A stretch of 64,000 nucleotides of DNA from Linum tenue. Its lineage: Eukaryota; Streptophyta; Magnoliopsida; Malpighiales; Linaceae. How positions within the stretch are numbered: the stretch's first letter is position 1; each line of letters begins with the position of its first letter. The position numbers and the translations under genes were made by a program. Positions 36,361 to 48,700 of the stretch are shown here, in pieces. The stretch covers positions 3,054,909 through 3,118,908 of the forward strand of contig CAMGYJ010000007.1 in assembly GCA_946122785.1 (NCBI GenBank), in the 5' to 3' direction. Below the pieces are notes generated by a model, which did no database searches, was not told the origin of the DNA, and was given only the letters and a program-made list of their open reading frames with translations.

Positions 36361-38320
36361 ATATTGGTGAAAAATAGCCATAGCTTAGTGTTCAAAATTG
36401 GTGAATAATAACATTTAAAATAATTGACAAATTTTTTTAATGTAGCCTATAAAATAGGTGATAAATAGCCTTTAAAAAAATCGGCATTCAAAATCCGTCA
36501 ATAATAGCATTCAAAATAATCTACCAAAATTTGTGATAGATAGCCTTCAAAATCGATGAAAATACAATTCCCAAAAATTGGCCAAAATCTGTGATACATA
36601 GCCTTCAAAATTGGTGAATAATAACAATAAAAATTGGCAAAAATCGCTAAGGGATAGCCTTCAAAATCGGTGACTAATTGCATTCAAAAGAATTGGCCAA
36701 AATATGTGCTGGATAGCCTACAAAATTGGTGATAAATATCATTTCGAAAAATCGGACCGAATCAGTGATGGATAGGCTTCAAAATGGGTGATAATAGCAT
36801 TAAAAAAAAGTTAGCCAAAATCTGTGATGAATAGCCTTCAGAATCGGTGAAATGTAGCATTTCCAAAAATCGGTCAGAATCTGTGATGGACAGCCTTCAG
36901 TATTGGTGAATAATACTATTCAAAAGATTTGGACAAAATTTGTGATGGATATCCTTCAAAATAAATGACAGATAACATTCCAAAAATTTGGCCAAAATTT
37001 GTGATGGACAACCTTCAAAATTGGTGAATAATAGCAATAAAAAAATTGGGCAAAATTTCTAATGGATAACCTTCAAAACCGATGAATAATAGCATTCAAA
37101 ATAGTAGGCCAAAATTTTGGATGGATAGCCTACAAAATTGGTGATAAATAGCATTCCCAAAAACTGGACAAAATATGTGATGAATAGCCTTCAAAATTAT
37201 TGAATAATAGCTTTCAAAAGAATCGACCAAAATATGTGAAGGATATCCTTCAAAATTGATTTACAAAAGAATTTCCAAAAATCGGCAAAAATTTGTGACA
37301 GATAGGCTTCAAATATGTGAAACATAGCATTTTCGAAAATCGGAAAAAATCTGTGATAGATAGCCTTCAAAATCGGTGAAACATAGCATTCCCAAAAATC
37401 AGCCAAAATTTGTGATGGATAGCCTTAAAAATTGATGAATAGTAGTATTGAAAACAATCATCCAAAATATGTTATAGACAGCCTTCAAAATTGGTAAATA
37501 ATAAAATTCAAAAAAATCGGCCAAAATCTGTGATGGGTAACCTTCAAAATCGGTGAAAAATAGCATTCCCAAAAATCGGCAAAAATCTGTGATGGATAGC
37601 TTTCAAAATTAGTTAATAATAGCATTCAAAAGAATCGGTCGAAATCTGTGATGGGTAGCCTTCCAAATCGGTGAAATGGCATTCCCAAAAATCAGCCAAA
37701 ATTTGTGATAAATACACTTCAAAATTGGTGAATAATACATTTAGAAGAATCGGTCAAAATCGGTGATGGATACCTATAAAATAGAGGGCAAACAGCATCC
37801 ACAAAAATCGCTATTTGTGATGGATAACCTTCAGCACGATGCATAATAGCATTCCCAAAAATCGGTCAAATTTTATGATGAATAGCCTTCAAAATCAGTG
37901 AAAAATAGCATTCCCAAAAATTGGCATGAATTTGTGATGGATAACATTCAATATTGGTAAACTCTGTGATGGATAGCCTTAAAAAAGGTTAAAAAACAGT
38001 ATTCCAAAGATTGGTCAAAATATGTGATAGATAGCCTTCAAAATTGGTGAAAAATAGAACTCTCAAAAATCGAGCCTCTTTCCTTTGCGAAAGTTGCACG
38101 AGATTTCCGTATCAAACACACCAAAAACATCTATGTTTTTTAGTTGTTCGAAAGAGGTCAAATCTCTTGGAATTTGATCTTGGCTGTGATGCTTTTGATC
38201 AACACAACCCCTAGGGTTGTATAAGGGATAGCCTTCAAATTTGATGAAAATATAATTCCAAAATCGACGAAAATGCCATCAGAAAATGAATTCGCCTCAA
38301 TCGGTGCTTAATGAACTTAA
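36360..38320 (+). repeat. Satellite block I: diverged units of about 57-60 bp
   Basis: The phrase GATAGCCTTCAAAAT recurs about every 56-60 bp, followed by GGTGAAAAATAGCATT, then CCAAAAATCGGCCAAAAT and CTGTGATG. About thirty units are present, with much substitution and some partial units. The final stretch before 38321 (CGAAAATGCCATCAGAAAAT, TCGGTGCTTAATGAACTTAA) is not the short unit but matches the second half of the 340-bp unit of block II. The two blocks were therefore continuous before a retroelement came between them. Confidence 0.85.
38066..38222. other. Non-satellite insert in block I
   Basis: About 155 bp between satellite units (starting GCCTCTTTCCTTTGCGAAAG, ending ACCCCTAGGGTTGTATAAGG) match neither the short nor the long unit. 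I see no terminal repeats and no target duplication. Its origin is unknown. Confidence 0.5.
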
Positions 38321-39473
38321 TGTAACACCCCAATATTTTAGATTTAGATTCAACCATATTAAGTGATCAATTGGATTGACGGTTACGTACGAATGGTTAC
38401 AACCGCGGATTAGAAATAATAATAATAACTATTATTATTATATTTAAAAAAAAAAACAAGCATATCAATAACTCGGCCAAAGGGCCGATCGCCCTAAATC
38501 CCCAACCCTTCTTTTATTTCCCCACAACTTTTCCCAATTGTTTTCCCCAGCAACAATTCCCATCCCAAGCCCCGCCGCTCATCCCTGCTTCCCATCGTGA
38601 GCGAGAAGGGAAAAAAAAGCTCCCCAACACATGATCCCGATTTCCCAGTCCATTCCTCTCGTGTTCCTAGATAAGTATCGCGGATTTTTTTATGATTCCA
38701 AGCTAGATTCATCAATAGTCTAATCCGAAATTCGTATGATTCTATTATGGCACTCGCGGCGACGTTTAAGGGTTCGAACATCGATCAACGTCCCGGGTCA
38801 TTCAATCTAATCCTAGGCACATTCTAGAGGTAAGGGAACTCGATCCCTTTGAGTTAGTTCGATCAATTTGATTATTTTTCGTGAGGGTGCAATTTTGGAG
38901 ATTTAGCAACAGACTTTACAGGCTTTTAGCGATAGATTTTGGGTGGTCACTAAAGTTGCAGGGAATTTCCAGAAATGTGTTTTTAGATGTTTTAATTGTT
39001 TCGAGCCTCTATGAGTGTTGGTTTCTCGGTTTAACAATTTTATAAATTGAGCGTGGTCTAGGAGATGGCTTTAATTTAATTTGGAGGGTTTTTGAAGATG
39101 TATTATTATTTTTAGTAATTAGTAGAACTTTGATTTCAATTAACCAAAAATCATATCGAGGATTTTTTGGGAGTTTGATAATTTTCCAGGGTTTCTATCT
39201 CATGATTGACATGGGTAAATTATTCTCTGAATTTTTAAGAAGGTTTAAGTTAGGGAAAAATTCGTCCAAGACGAAATTAATTAGGGAAATGGGTGACAAT
39301 GAAGGGATTATTCGTAGGAAAATTTTTAAGGGAGGTTAAGGGATCTTGGGGATGAGATTTGAGGAAGGGACTTTGAGGAGAGGTGTTTTGGTAAATAAGA
39401 AGGGGATAATTAGCAAATAATGGTGGTGGTGACGGCAATTGTGAGTCTATTAACATTATCTGGAGTCTATAAC
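38321..39473 (-). repeat. Putative 3' LTR of the gypsy element
   Basis: The stretch starts TGTAACACCCC and may end TATAACA at 39473, giving TGT..ACA termini. It is followed on the plus strand by CTCTTCTCGTC, which on the minus strand would be a purine-rich primer tract. The left border is convincing and the right border is a guess, because the second LTR is not in the window. Confidence 0.5.
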
Positions 39474-39516
39474 ACTCTTCTCGTCACATTTTCCTGACCA
39501 TTGAGTAGGAACGGCA

Positions 39517-41672
39517 ATGGGGCAGGTCCGCACGACCCTGGCGCGAGTTCATGAGTTGGTGACCAGTCTTCAGCTCCCGCGCGACTGGTGGTACGCGCCT
39601 CCGACGACCATCTCTAGGGTTGGCGTGTGCGGACCTAAATGGATAGGGGTCTACCAAGAATACTTTAGGTTTGGGCTGTGGTTTCCCATAGACCCCATCT
39701 TGGAAGGGATCCTGACGATGTGCGAGTGCCCGTTGGGGCGCCTATCCCCTTTAGTAATGGTGGTGGTGACATTGTTTAAGTTGAAGTGCCAGGTGCACAA
39801 CGTGAGGCTCACCTTCAACCTTTTCAGGTGGTTTTTTAACGTGGCGCCCCTCGACAACTGCCTCTCCCTTCAGAAGCGTTCCAAGCGCCCATATCACTTC
39901 GTCGTTAGGTGCCCCAAGCTGGGGCGTAGTTGGTTCAACGAGTTTTTCTTCGTGAAAGCCTATCAGGATTCTTTCTTCGAAAGTGGGGGCGCCTTCGTGA
40001 GGCATTGGGCGCTAGGCAAAATTGAGGGTTTCGACTCGACCGTCCATCTTTCTTCCGACGAAACTCGGGGCGCCCAGTTAATTAGCACGCACCCGGTTAA
40101 CCTTCGCGTAACTGCGAACCGACTTAGCTTTTTGGAGGAATATTACAACGATGGTGTGTTGGCGCCCATTTATATTTACTTTGTCTCCCCTGTGCATTCT
40201 TTGTGTTAACTCTTTATCTTTGTATGTGCAGGATCAGACTTCAGTTCCATCGGGAAGCTGATCAAAAGTCGGTTGGCGATGATGGCGGCTGGGGCGCCGT
40301 CCGTTGCTGGTGCCACTCGTACAAGGCGCCGGCACCGTCGGCACCAAAGAAGGGACGGGGGTCAAAGAAGGCGTCCACAAAAGCTGCCCCGACCAAGGCG
40401 CCCGTGCGCGCCAAGACTGCCAGCGTGGCATCCTCGGCCCCGAACCGGACGCCGGGGAACCTGTATTTGACCATAATCCCGCTGCCGAGGAGGAGGAGGC
40501 GCCCTCGCTAGTTCGGAGGAAGAAAAGGGAAGGCTCCCCCATTCTTTATGGTGGGAAGAAGGCTCGCGAAAGCGAGAAGGGAAAGGCCCCAGCCCCAGCC
40601 GCGGCCCAAAGCCCTGCTGGGAGACAAGGCGCCCGCGTCCACCTGGACGAAGAGGGGCGCTTCGTTGATGCTGATGGGCGCCCGCCTGTGATTCGGCCGA
40701 CGCGTACCGAAGTTGGGCGCGTTGCCCTCCCCTGCTCTCCCTTGTCCGCGGGTGCGCCATGGGGTTGGCGATATCTACTGCGAAGATGTGGTAGGTACCC
40801 TCCGAGGTCAATGGAGACCACCTTTTTGCTGAGCTAGCGCAAGTGGGCGCCAAGGTGACCTTACCACTCGTTTCATTCCATCCCGTTTGCCTTGTGTTTT
40901 TTATGTAGTCTTTTTATGCGTCTAACTCCTTGTTGCCTTTGACATAGATCCTCATTTTCGCGGAGAGGGGCGCCCGACGTCTACTGGAGTCGAAAGAAGA
41001 GGCGCTGGCCGCCTCGAGTTCAGCATCCGCCTTGAAGGAGGACTTGGAGACGGCGTCCTAGCGCCGCGAGCAGCTGGCGCAGGAGTGTGAGGACGCCTAG
41101 CTGAAGGCGGCGCTGGAATTATCCCGTTTGCAAGGTGCCCTGGAGGAGGAGCGCCACAAATGTGAGGCTGAATTCGAGGTGGAGCGGAGGGAGCTGCAGG
41201 AGAAGGTGGCAAAGCTCGAGTCGGAGAAGGAGGAGCTGGAAAAGGAGGCGGGCGCCCAGGCGAGCGAGATCGACCTTCTCAAGGAGGAGAAGGATAGGCT
41301 CCGGGATGGCAAAAAGGAGCAGAAAAGGGCGCCGAAGGCGGCTCGCAAGGAGATTGCGGGCTTGAAGGCTTCTCTGGACTCGTTCGAGGAGTCCGAGGCT
41401 GGCAAGAATCTGTTCGCCAACGCCTACCTTACCCGCCTCACCATTCTGAAGAGGAAGCTCGACCAAGACCATCCAGACCAAGTTTGGGATGTGACGGAAA
41501 TGCCCGAGTTCGTGATTGGGGATATGATGGGTGCAGAGGGGGGGAGAAGGCGCCCGCGCCTCCAGCGGCAGGCGCGCCTCCTTCACCGGGAGATCAGGCG
41601 CCTCCTAATCCAGAAGACCAGGTGCCTCCTACCGAAGACCAGGCCGCGGACGCCACCTCCGAGGCCGAGTGA
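39517..41672 (+). pseudogene. Decayed antisense ORF of the gypsy element (Transposase_28-like)
   Basis: An open frame at 39517-40209 codes 230 aa that resemble the plant domain filed as putative gypsy-type transposon protein (ISRVGVCGPKWIGVYQEYFR, PLDNCLSLQKRSKRPYHFV). Downstream come a possible intron ending TGTGCAG at 40231 and a Lys/Ala/Pro-rich region spread over different frames. A Glu/Lys-rich coiled coil follows at 41128-41480 (EERHKCEAEFEVERRELQE), with stops at about 41059 and 41098 ahead of it, and then a Pro-rich tail ending GAGTGA at 41672. The whole is rich in GGCGCC/GGGCGC words, unlike the AT-rich neighbourhood. Frame changes and stops make it a pseudogene, and its function is unknown. 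Confidence 0.6.
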
Positions 41673-41929
41673 TGTTCTTGCTATGTTTTGTCGCACATGT
41701 GTACTCTAATTTTTTTTTTACGAACAACCTATTTTTATTTTCATGAATATGTTAAGTTCGCATTTCCCGACTTCCTTCGAATCCCAATTTGTTTGGTATT
41801 TCTGCGTATATGTGGGGCGCTAGATGTGGGCGCTTTGACAGAGAGTTCCTTATCGTTACGCACTGCTAGCTGGGCGCTTGTTTGGGCGCTACGTAGGGAC
41901 TTAGAATAACTTCGCATCATAGAATGACA

Positions 41930-42290
41930 TGGGACGCAGGATCGGGCGCTTTGGATGTTCTAGTATAACCGCGATGCACTTACACACAATTGCTCAGTCA
42001 TTGGGCACTTTATAGGGTCTTAAGACATTTTCGCATCTTTGCTAGGACATAGGGTGCGAGATCGGGCGCTTTGGACATTCTGGTATAACCGCGGTGCACT
42101 TACACATGATTGCTCGGTCACTGGGCGCAAAGTTGGGCGCTTCATAGGGTCTTAAGATATTTTCGCATCTTTGTTAGGACATAGGGCGCGAGATCGGGCG
42201 CTTTGGACATTCTGGTATAACCGCGGTGCACTTACACATAATTGCTCGGTCACTGGGCACAAAGTTGGGCGCTTTAACTATTTCAACACT
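41930..42290. repeat. Three tandem units of 120-132 bp in the retroelement spacer
   Basis: ATCGGGCGCTTTGGA begins units at about 41941, 42061 and 42193. Each continues with TATAACCGCG.TGCACTTACA, ATTGCTC.GTCA and, in the first two, CATAGGG..GAGATC. The units lie between the antisense ORF and the integrase end, the region of Tat elements known for variable tandem repeats. Confidence 0.8.
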
Positions 42291-42422
42291 GTAGTATAAC
42301 ACAAAGTTAAGGTCGGGGCGCTATAACACAGGGCGCTTTGGACACGATACAACGCTATTACTACGGGCGCTTTAGTCACAATACTAGCGCGCTTACACAC
42401 TTGGCTATCATAAAGAAACACT

Positions 42423-42483
<61 letters not shown>
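42423..42483. repeat. (TAC)20 microsatellite
   Basis: About twenty uninterrupted TAC repeats. It lies in the same variable spacer of the gypsy element. Confidence 0.95.
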
Positions 42484-42514
42484 GCTGCCTTGCACTATCA
42501 CTGCCTGCGGTCAA

Positions 42515-42752
42515 GTGGAGGCGCCCTCTTGGTAAAGTCGCAAGTTTTGCGCATTCCAAGTTCTTTTCACCACCTTGCTGTCGGTATGCTCTAGTTTGAA
42601 CGTTCCAGGACCTACCACCTCCCGTACATCGATATAGGCCTTTCCACTTCGGTGCCAACTTCCCCACGCGGGCGTCCGGGCAAAAATCACGTTTAAGGAC
42701 CAGGGCGCCTTCAGTAATGCCATGGGCACGCATTTTCTTGTTGTAGTAGGCT
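42515..42752 (-). pseudogene. C-terminal end of gypsy integrase
   Basis: On the minus strand one frame reads YYNKKMRAHG..VLKRDFC and ARVGKLAPKWKG. After a frameshift a second frame reads VREVVGPGTFKLEHTD and VKRTWNAQNLRLYQ. Together these are the classic end of plant Ty3/gypsy integrase. The copy is broken by the frameshift and cut at its N-terminal side, where satellite begins at about 42752. Confidence 0.8.
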
Positions 42753-45700
42753 CGGCTTGATTCCGTGATCTGCAGCCTCCAAAATCGAAAGAAAATGGCA
42801 TTTCGGAAAATCGCCCGAAATCTGTGATGGTACCCCTTTGGAATCTGCCAAAAATGGTCTGGAAATAAATTCGGCCAAATCGACACTTAATGGACTTAAT
42901 CATCGTTGAAGAATAGCCTCAGGCCAAATCCGTGATATGTAGCCTTCAAACTCCAAATAAAATGGCCTTTCGTCGCCCAAAAAATTAAGAAAATGCCATC
43001 CGAAAATAAATTGGCCCAAATCGGTGCTTAATGGACTTATCATCCGTGGAGAATAGGATCAATAGACTTCATTATCAATGGAGAATAGGATCGGCCTGAT
43101 TCCGTGATCTGCAGCCTCCAGAAACGAAAGAAAAAGGCATTTCGGAAAAATCTCCCGAAATCTGTGATGGTACCCCTTTGGAATCTCCCAAAAATGGACC
43201 CGGAATAAATTTGCCCAAATCTGCACTTAATGGACATAATCATCGTTGAAGAATAGCCTCAGGCCAAATCCATGATCTGTAGCCTTCAAAATCCAAAGAA
43301 AATTGCCTTTCGTCGCCCAAAAAATAACGAAAATGCCATCCGAATATAAATTGGCCCAAATCGGTCCTTAATGGGCTTATCATCCGTGGAGAATAGGATC
43401 AATAGACTTCATTATTAATGGAGAATAGGCTCGGCCTGATTCCGTGATCTACAGCCTCCAAAATCGAAAGAAAAAGGCATTTCGGAAAATCGCCCGAAAT
43501 CTGTGATGGTACCCCTTTGGAATCTGCCAAAAATGGGCCGGAAATCAATTCGGCCAAATCGGCACTTAATGGACTTAATCATCATTGAAGAATAGCCTCA
43601 GGCCGAATCCGTGATCTGTAGCCTTCAAAATAAAAAGAAAATGGCCTTCCGTCGCCCAAAAAATTACGAAAATGCCATCCAAAATAAATTGGCCCAAATC
43701 GGTGCTTAATGGACCTACCATCCATGGAGAATAGGATCAATAGACTTCATTATCAATGGAGAATACGCTCGGCCTGATTCCGTGATCTGCAGTATGCGAA
43801 AGAAAATGGCATTTCGGAAAATTGCCCGAAATCTGTGATGGTACCCCTTTGGAATCTGCCAAAAATGGACCGGAAATATATTTGGCCAAATCGGCACTTA
43901 ATGGACTTAATCATCGTTAAAGAATAGCCTCAGGCCGAATCCGTGATCTGTAGCATTCAAAATCCAAAGACAATGGCCTTTCGTCGCCCAAAAAATTACG
44001 AAAATGCCATACGAAAATAAATTGGCCCAAATTATGGTGCTTAATGGACTTATCATCCGTGGAGAATAGGATCAATAGACTTCATTATTAATGGAGAATA
44101 GGCTCTGCCTGATTCCATGATCTGCAGCCTCCGGAATCGAAAGAAAATGGCATTTCGGATAAATCGCCCGAAATCGGTGATGGTACACCTTTGGAATTTG
44201 CCAAAACAGGACTCGGAATAAATTCGCCCAAATCGGCACTTAATGGACTTAATCATCGTTGAAGAATAGCCTCGGGCCGAATCCGTGATCTGTAGCCTTC
44301 AAAATCAAAAGAAAATGGCCTTTCCTCCCTAAAAAAATTAAAAAATGCCATCCGAAATAAATTGGCTCAAATCGGTGCTTAATGGACTTATCATCCATGG
44401 AGAATAGGATCAATAGACTTCATTATCAATGGAGAATAGGCTCGGCCTGATTTCATGATCTGCAGCCTCCAGAAACGAAAGAAAATGGCATTTCGGAAAA
44501 TCGCCCGAAATCTGTGATGGTACCCCTTTGGAATCTGCCAAAAATGGACAGGAAATAAATTCGGCCAAATCGGCAGTTAATGGACTTAATCATCGTTGAA
44601 GAATAGCCTCAGGATGAATCCGTGATCTGCAGCCTGCAGAATCGAATGAAAATGGCATTTTGGAATAATCGCTCGAAATCGGTGATGGTACACCTTTGGA
44701 ATTTGCCAAAAATGGACCCGGAATAAATTCGCTCAAATCGGCACTTATTGGACTTAATCATCGTTGAAGAATAGCCTCGGGCCGAATCCGTGATCTGTAG
44801 CCTTCAAAATCAAAAGAAAATGGCCTTTCCTCCCTAAAAAAATTAAAAAATGCAATCCGAAATAAATTGGCTCAAATCGGTGCTTAATGGACTTATCATC
44901 CATGGAGAATAGGATCAATAGACTTCATTATCAATGGAGAATAAGCTCGGCTTGATTCCGTGATCTGCAGCATCCAAAATCGAAAAAAATGGCATTTCGG
45001 AAAATCGCCCGAAATTTGTGATGGTACCCCTTTGGAATCTGCCAAAAATGGACAGGAAATAAATTCGGCCAAATCGGCACTTAATGGACTTAATCAATGG
45101 TGAAGAATAGCCTCAGGCCGAATCCGTGATCTGTAGCCTTCAAAATACATAGAAAATGGCCTTTCGTCGCCCAAAAAATTATGAAAATGCCATCAGAAAA
45201 TAAATTGGCCCGAATCGATGTTTAATGGACTTATCATCCGTGGAGAACATAATCAATAGACTTCATTATAAATGTAGAATACGCTCGGCCTGATTTCGTG
45301 ATATGCAGCCTCCAGAAACGAAAGAAAATGGCATTTCGGATAAATCGCCCGAAATCTGTGATGGTACCTCTTTGGAATCTGCAAAAAATGGACCCGGAAT
45401 AAATTCACCAAAATCTGCACTTAATGGACTTAATCATCGTTGAAGAATAGCCTCAGGCCGAATCCGTGATCTGTAGCCTTCAAAATCAAAAGAAAATTGG
45501 CTTTCCTCCCTAAAAAAATTACGAAAATGCCATCCGAAATAAATTGGCTCAAATCGGTGCTTAATAGACTTATCATCAGTGGAGAATAGGATCAATAGAC
45601 TTCATTATCAATGGAGAATAGGCTCGACCCGATTTCGTGATCTGCAGCTTCCAGAAATGAAAGAAAATTGCAATTCGGAAAAATCGCCCAAAATCTGTGA

Positions 45701-48700
45701 AGGTTCCCCTTTCGAATCTGTCAAAAATGGACCCGGAATAAATTCGCCCAAATCGGCACTTAATGGACTTAATTATTGTTGAAGAATAGCCTCAGGCCGA
45801 ATCCGTGATCTGTAGCCTTCAAAATCAAAAGAAAATGGCCTTTCATCGCCCAAAAAATTACGAAAATGTCATCCGAAATAAATTGCCCCAAATCGGTGCT
45901 TAATGGACTTATCATCCGTGGAGAATAGGATAATTAGACTTCATTATCAATGGAGAATACGCTCGGCCTGATTTCGTGATATGCAGCCTCTAGAAACGAA
46001 AGAAAATGGCATTTCGGAAAAATCGCCCGAAATCTGTGATGGTACCCCTTTGGAATCTGCCAAAAATGGAACCGGAATGAATTCGCCCAAATCGGCACTT
46101 AACGGACTTAATCATCGTTGAAGAATAGCCTCAGGCTGAATCCGTGATATGTAGCCTTCCAAATCAAAAGAAAATGGTCTTTCGTCGCCCAAAAAATTAC
46201 GAAAATGCCAACCAAAATAAATTGGCACAAATCGGTGCAAATGTACTTACCATCCGTGGAGAATAGGATCAATAGACTTCATTATCAATGGAGAATAGGC
46301 TCGGCCTGATTCCATGATCTGCAACCTTCAAAATCAAAAGAAAATGGCATTTCGGAAAATCGCCCGAAATCTATGATGTTACCCCTTTGGAATCTGGCAA
46401 AAATGGGCCGGAAATAAATTCGGTCAAATCGGCACTTAACGGACTTAATCATCGTTGAAGAATAGCCTCAGGCCGAATCCGTGATATGTAGCCTTCAAAA
46501 TCAAAAGAAAATGGCCTTTCTTGCCCAAAAAATTACGAAAATGCCATCCGAAAATAAATTGGCCCAAATCGGTGCTTAATGGACTTATCATCCGTGGAGA
46601 ATAGGATCAATAGACTTCTTTATCAATAGGGAATAGGCTCGGCCTGATTCTGTGATCTGCAGCCTCCAGAAACGAAAGAAAATGGCATTTCGGAAAAATC
46701 GCCCGAAATCTGTGAATGTACCCCTTTGGAATTTGCCAAAAATGGACCCAGTATAAATTCGCCCAAATCTGCACTTAATGGACGTAATCATCGTCGAAGA
46801 ATAGCCTCAGGCCAAATTCGTGATCTGTAGCCTTCAAAATCCAAAGAAAATTGCCTTTCGTCGCCCAAAAAATTTCGAAAATGCCATCCGAAAATAAATT
46901 GGCCCAAATCGGTGCTTAATGGACTTATCATCCATGGAGAATAGGATCAATAGACTACATTATCAATGGAGAATAGGCTGGGCCTGATTCCGTGATCTGC
47001 AGCCTCCAGAAAAGAAAGAAAATGGCATTTCGGATAAATCGCCCGAAATATGTGATAGTACCCCTTTGGAATATGCTAAAAATGGACCGGAAATAAATTC
47101 TGCCAAATCGGTACTTAATGAACTTAATCATCGTTGAAGAATAGCCTCAGGCCGAATCCGTGATCTGTAGCCTTCAAAATCAAAAGGAAATGGCCTTTCG
47201 TCGCCCAAAAAATTACGAAAATGCCATCCGAAAATAAATTGGCCTAAATCGGTGCTTAGTGGACTTATCATCCGTGGAGAATAGGATCAATAGACTACAT
47301 TATCAATGGAGAATAGGCTCGGACTAATTCCGTGATCTGCAACCTCCAGAATCGAAAGAAAGTGGCTTTTCGGAAATATCGCACGAAATCTGTGATGGTA
47401 CCCCTTTGGAATCAGCCAAAAATGGACCGGAAATAAATTCGGCCAAATCGACAGTCAATGGACTTAATCATTGTTGAAGAATAGCCTCAGGCCGAATCCG
47501 TGATCTGTAGCCTTCAAAATCAAAAGGAAATGGCCTTTCGTCGCCCAAAAAATTACGAAAATGCCATCCGAAAATAAATTGGCCTAAATCGGTGCTTAAT
47601 GGACTTATCATCCGTGGAGAATAGGATCAATAAACTACATTATCAATGGAGAATAGGCTCGGCCTGATTCCGTGATCTGCAACCTCCAGAATCGAAAGAA
47701 AATGGCTTTTCGGAAAAATCGCACGAAATTTGTGATGGTACCCCTTCGGAATCTGCCAAAAATGGACCGGAAATAAATTCGGCCAAATCGACAGTTAATG
47801 GACTTAATCATTGTTGAAGAATAGCCTCAGGCCGTATCCGTGATCTGTAGCCTTCAAAATACAAATAAAGTGGCCTTTCGCCGCCCAAAAAATTACGAAA
47901 ATGCCATCCGAAATAAATTGGCCCAAATCGGTGCTTAATGGATTATCATCCGTGGAGAATAGAATCAATATACTTCATTATAAATGGAGAATAGGCTCGG
48001 CCAAATTCCGTGATCTGAAGCCTCCTGAATCGAAAGAAAATGGCATTTCGGAAAAATCGACCGAAATCTATGATGGTACCCCTTTGGAATCTGCCAAAAA
48101 TGGACCCGGAATAAATTCGCCCAAATCTGCACTTAATGGACTTAATCATCGTTGAAGAATAGCCTCACGCCAAATCCGTGATTCGTAGCCTTCAAAATCA
48201 AAGGAAAATGGCCTTTCGTCGGCCAAAAAATTACGAAAATGCCATCCGAAATAAATTGGCTCAAATCGGTGCTTAATGGACTTATCATACTGGGAGAAAA
48301 GGATCAATAGACTTCATTATCAATGGAGAATAGGCTCGGCCTGATTCCGTGATCTGCAGCCTCCAGAAAGGAAAGAAAATGGCATTTCGGAAAAATCGCC
48401 GGAAATCTGTGATGGTACCCCTTTGGAATCAGCCAAAAATGGACCCGGAATAAATTCACCCAAATCTGCACTTAATGGACTTAATCATCGTTGAAGAATA
48501 GCCTCAAGCCGTATCCGTGATCTGTAGCCTTCAAAATCAAAAGAAAATGGCCTTTCGTCGTGCAAAAAATTACGAAAATGCCATCCAAAATAAATTGGCC
48601 CAAATCGGTGCTTAATGGACTTACCATCCGTGGAGAATAGGATCAATAGACTTCATTATCAATGGAGAATAGGCTAGGCATGATTCCGTGATCTGCAGCC

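Larger units (their letters stand above)
38321..42752 (-). mobile_element. Truncated Ty3/gypsy retroelement, Tat-like, inside the satellite
   Basis: The left border is a clean LTR-type TGTAACACCCC start immediately after satellite sequence. Reading the minus strand from 42752, the order is the end of integrase, a spacer with short tandem repeats, a gene-like region on the opposite strand, and an LTR ending ACA at 38321. Tat-lineage elements of plants (Ogre, Retand, Grande and RIRE2 relatives) are known to carry an extra antisense ORF and a repeat-rich region between pol and the 3' LTR, which fits. The 5' LTR, gag, protease, reverse transcriptase, RNase H and most of integrase are missing; block II satellite starts in their place. 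Orientation and lineage are inferred. Confidence 0.65.

Noticed and set aside
36360..38320. CRISPR array
   Set aside because: The repeats are degenerate, directly adjoining and lack unique spacers, and the sequence is a plant nuclear genome.
42338..42535. ORF with a long leucine run
   Set aside because: The leucines are the translation of the (TAC)20 microsatellite in another frame; there is no flanking coding signal.
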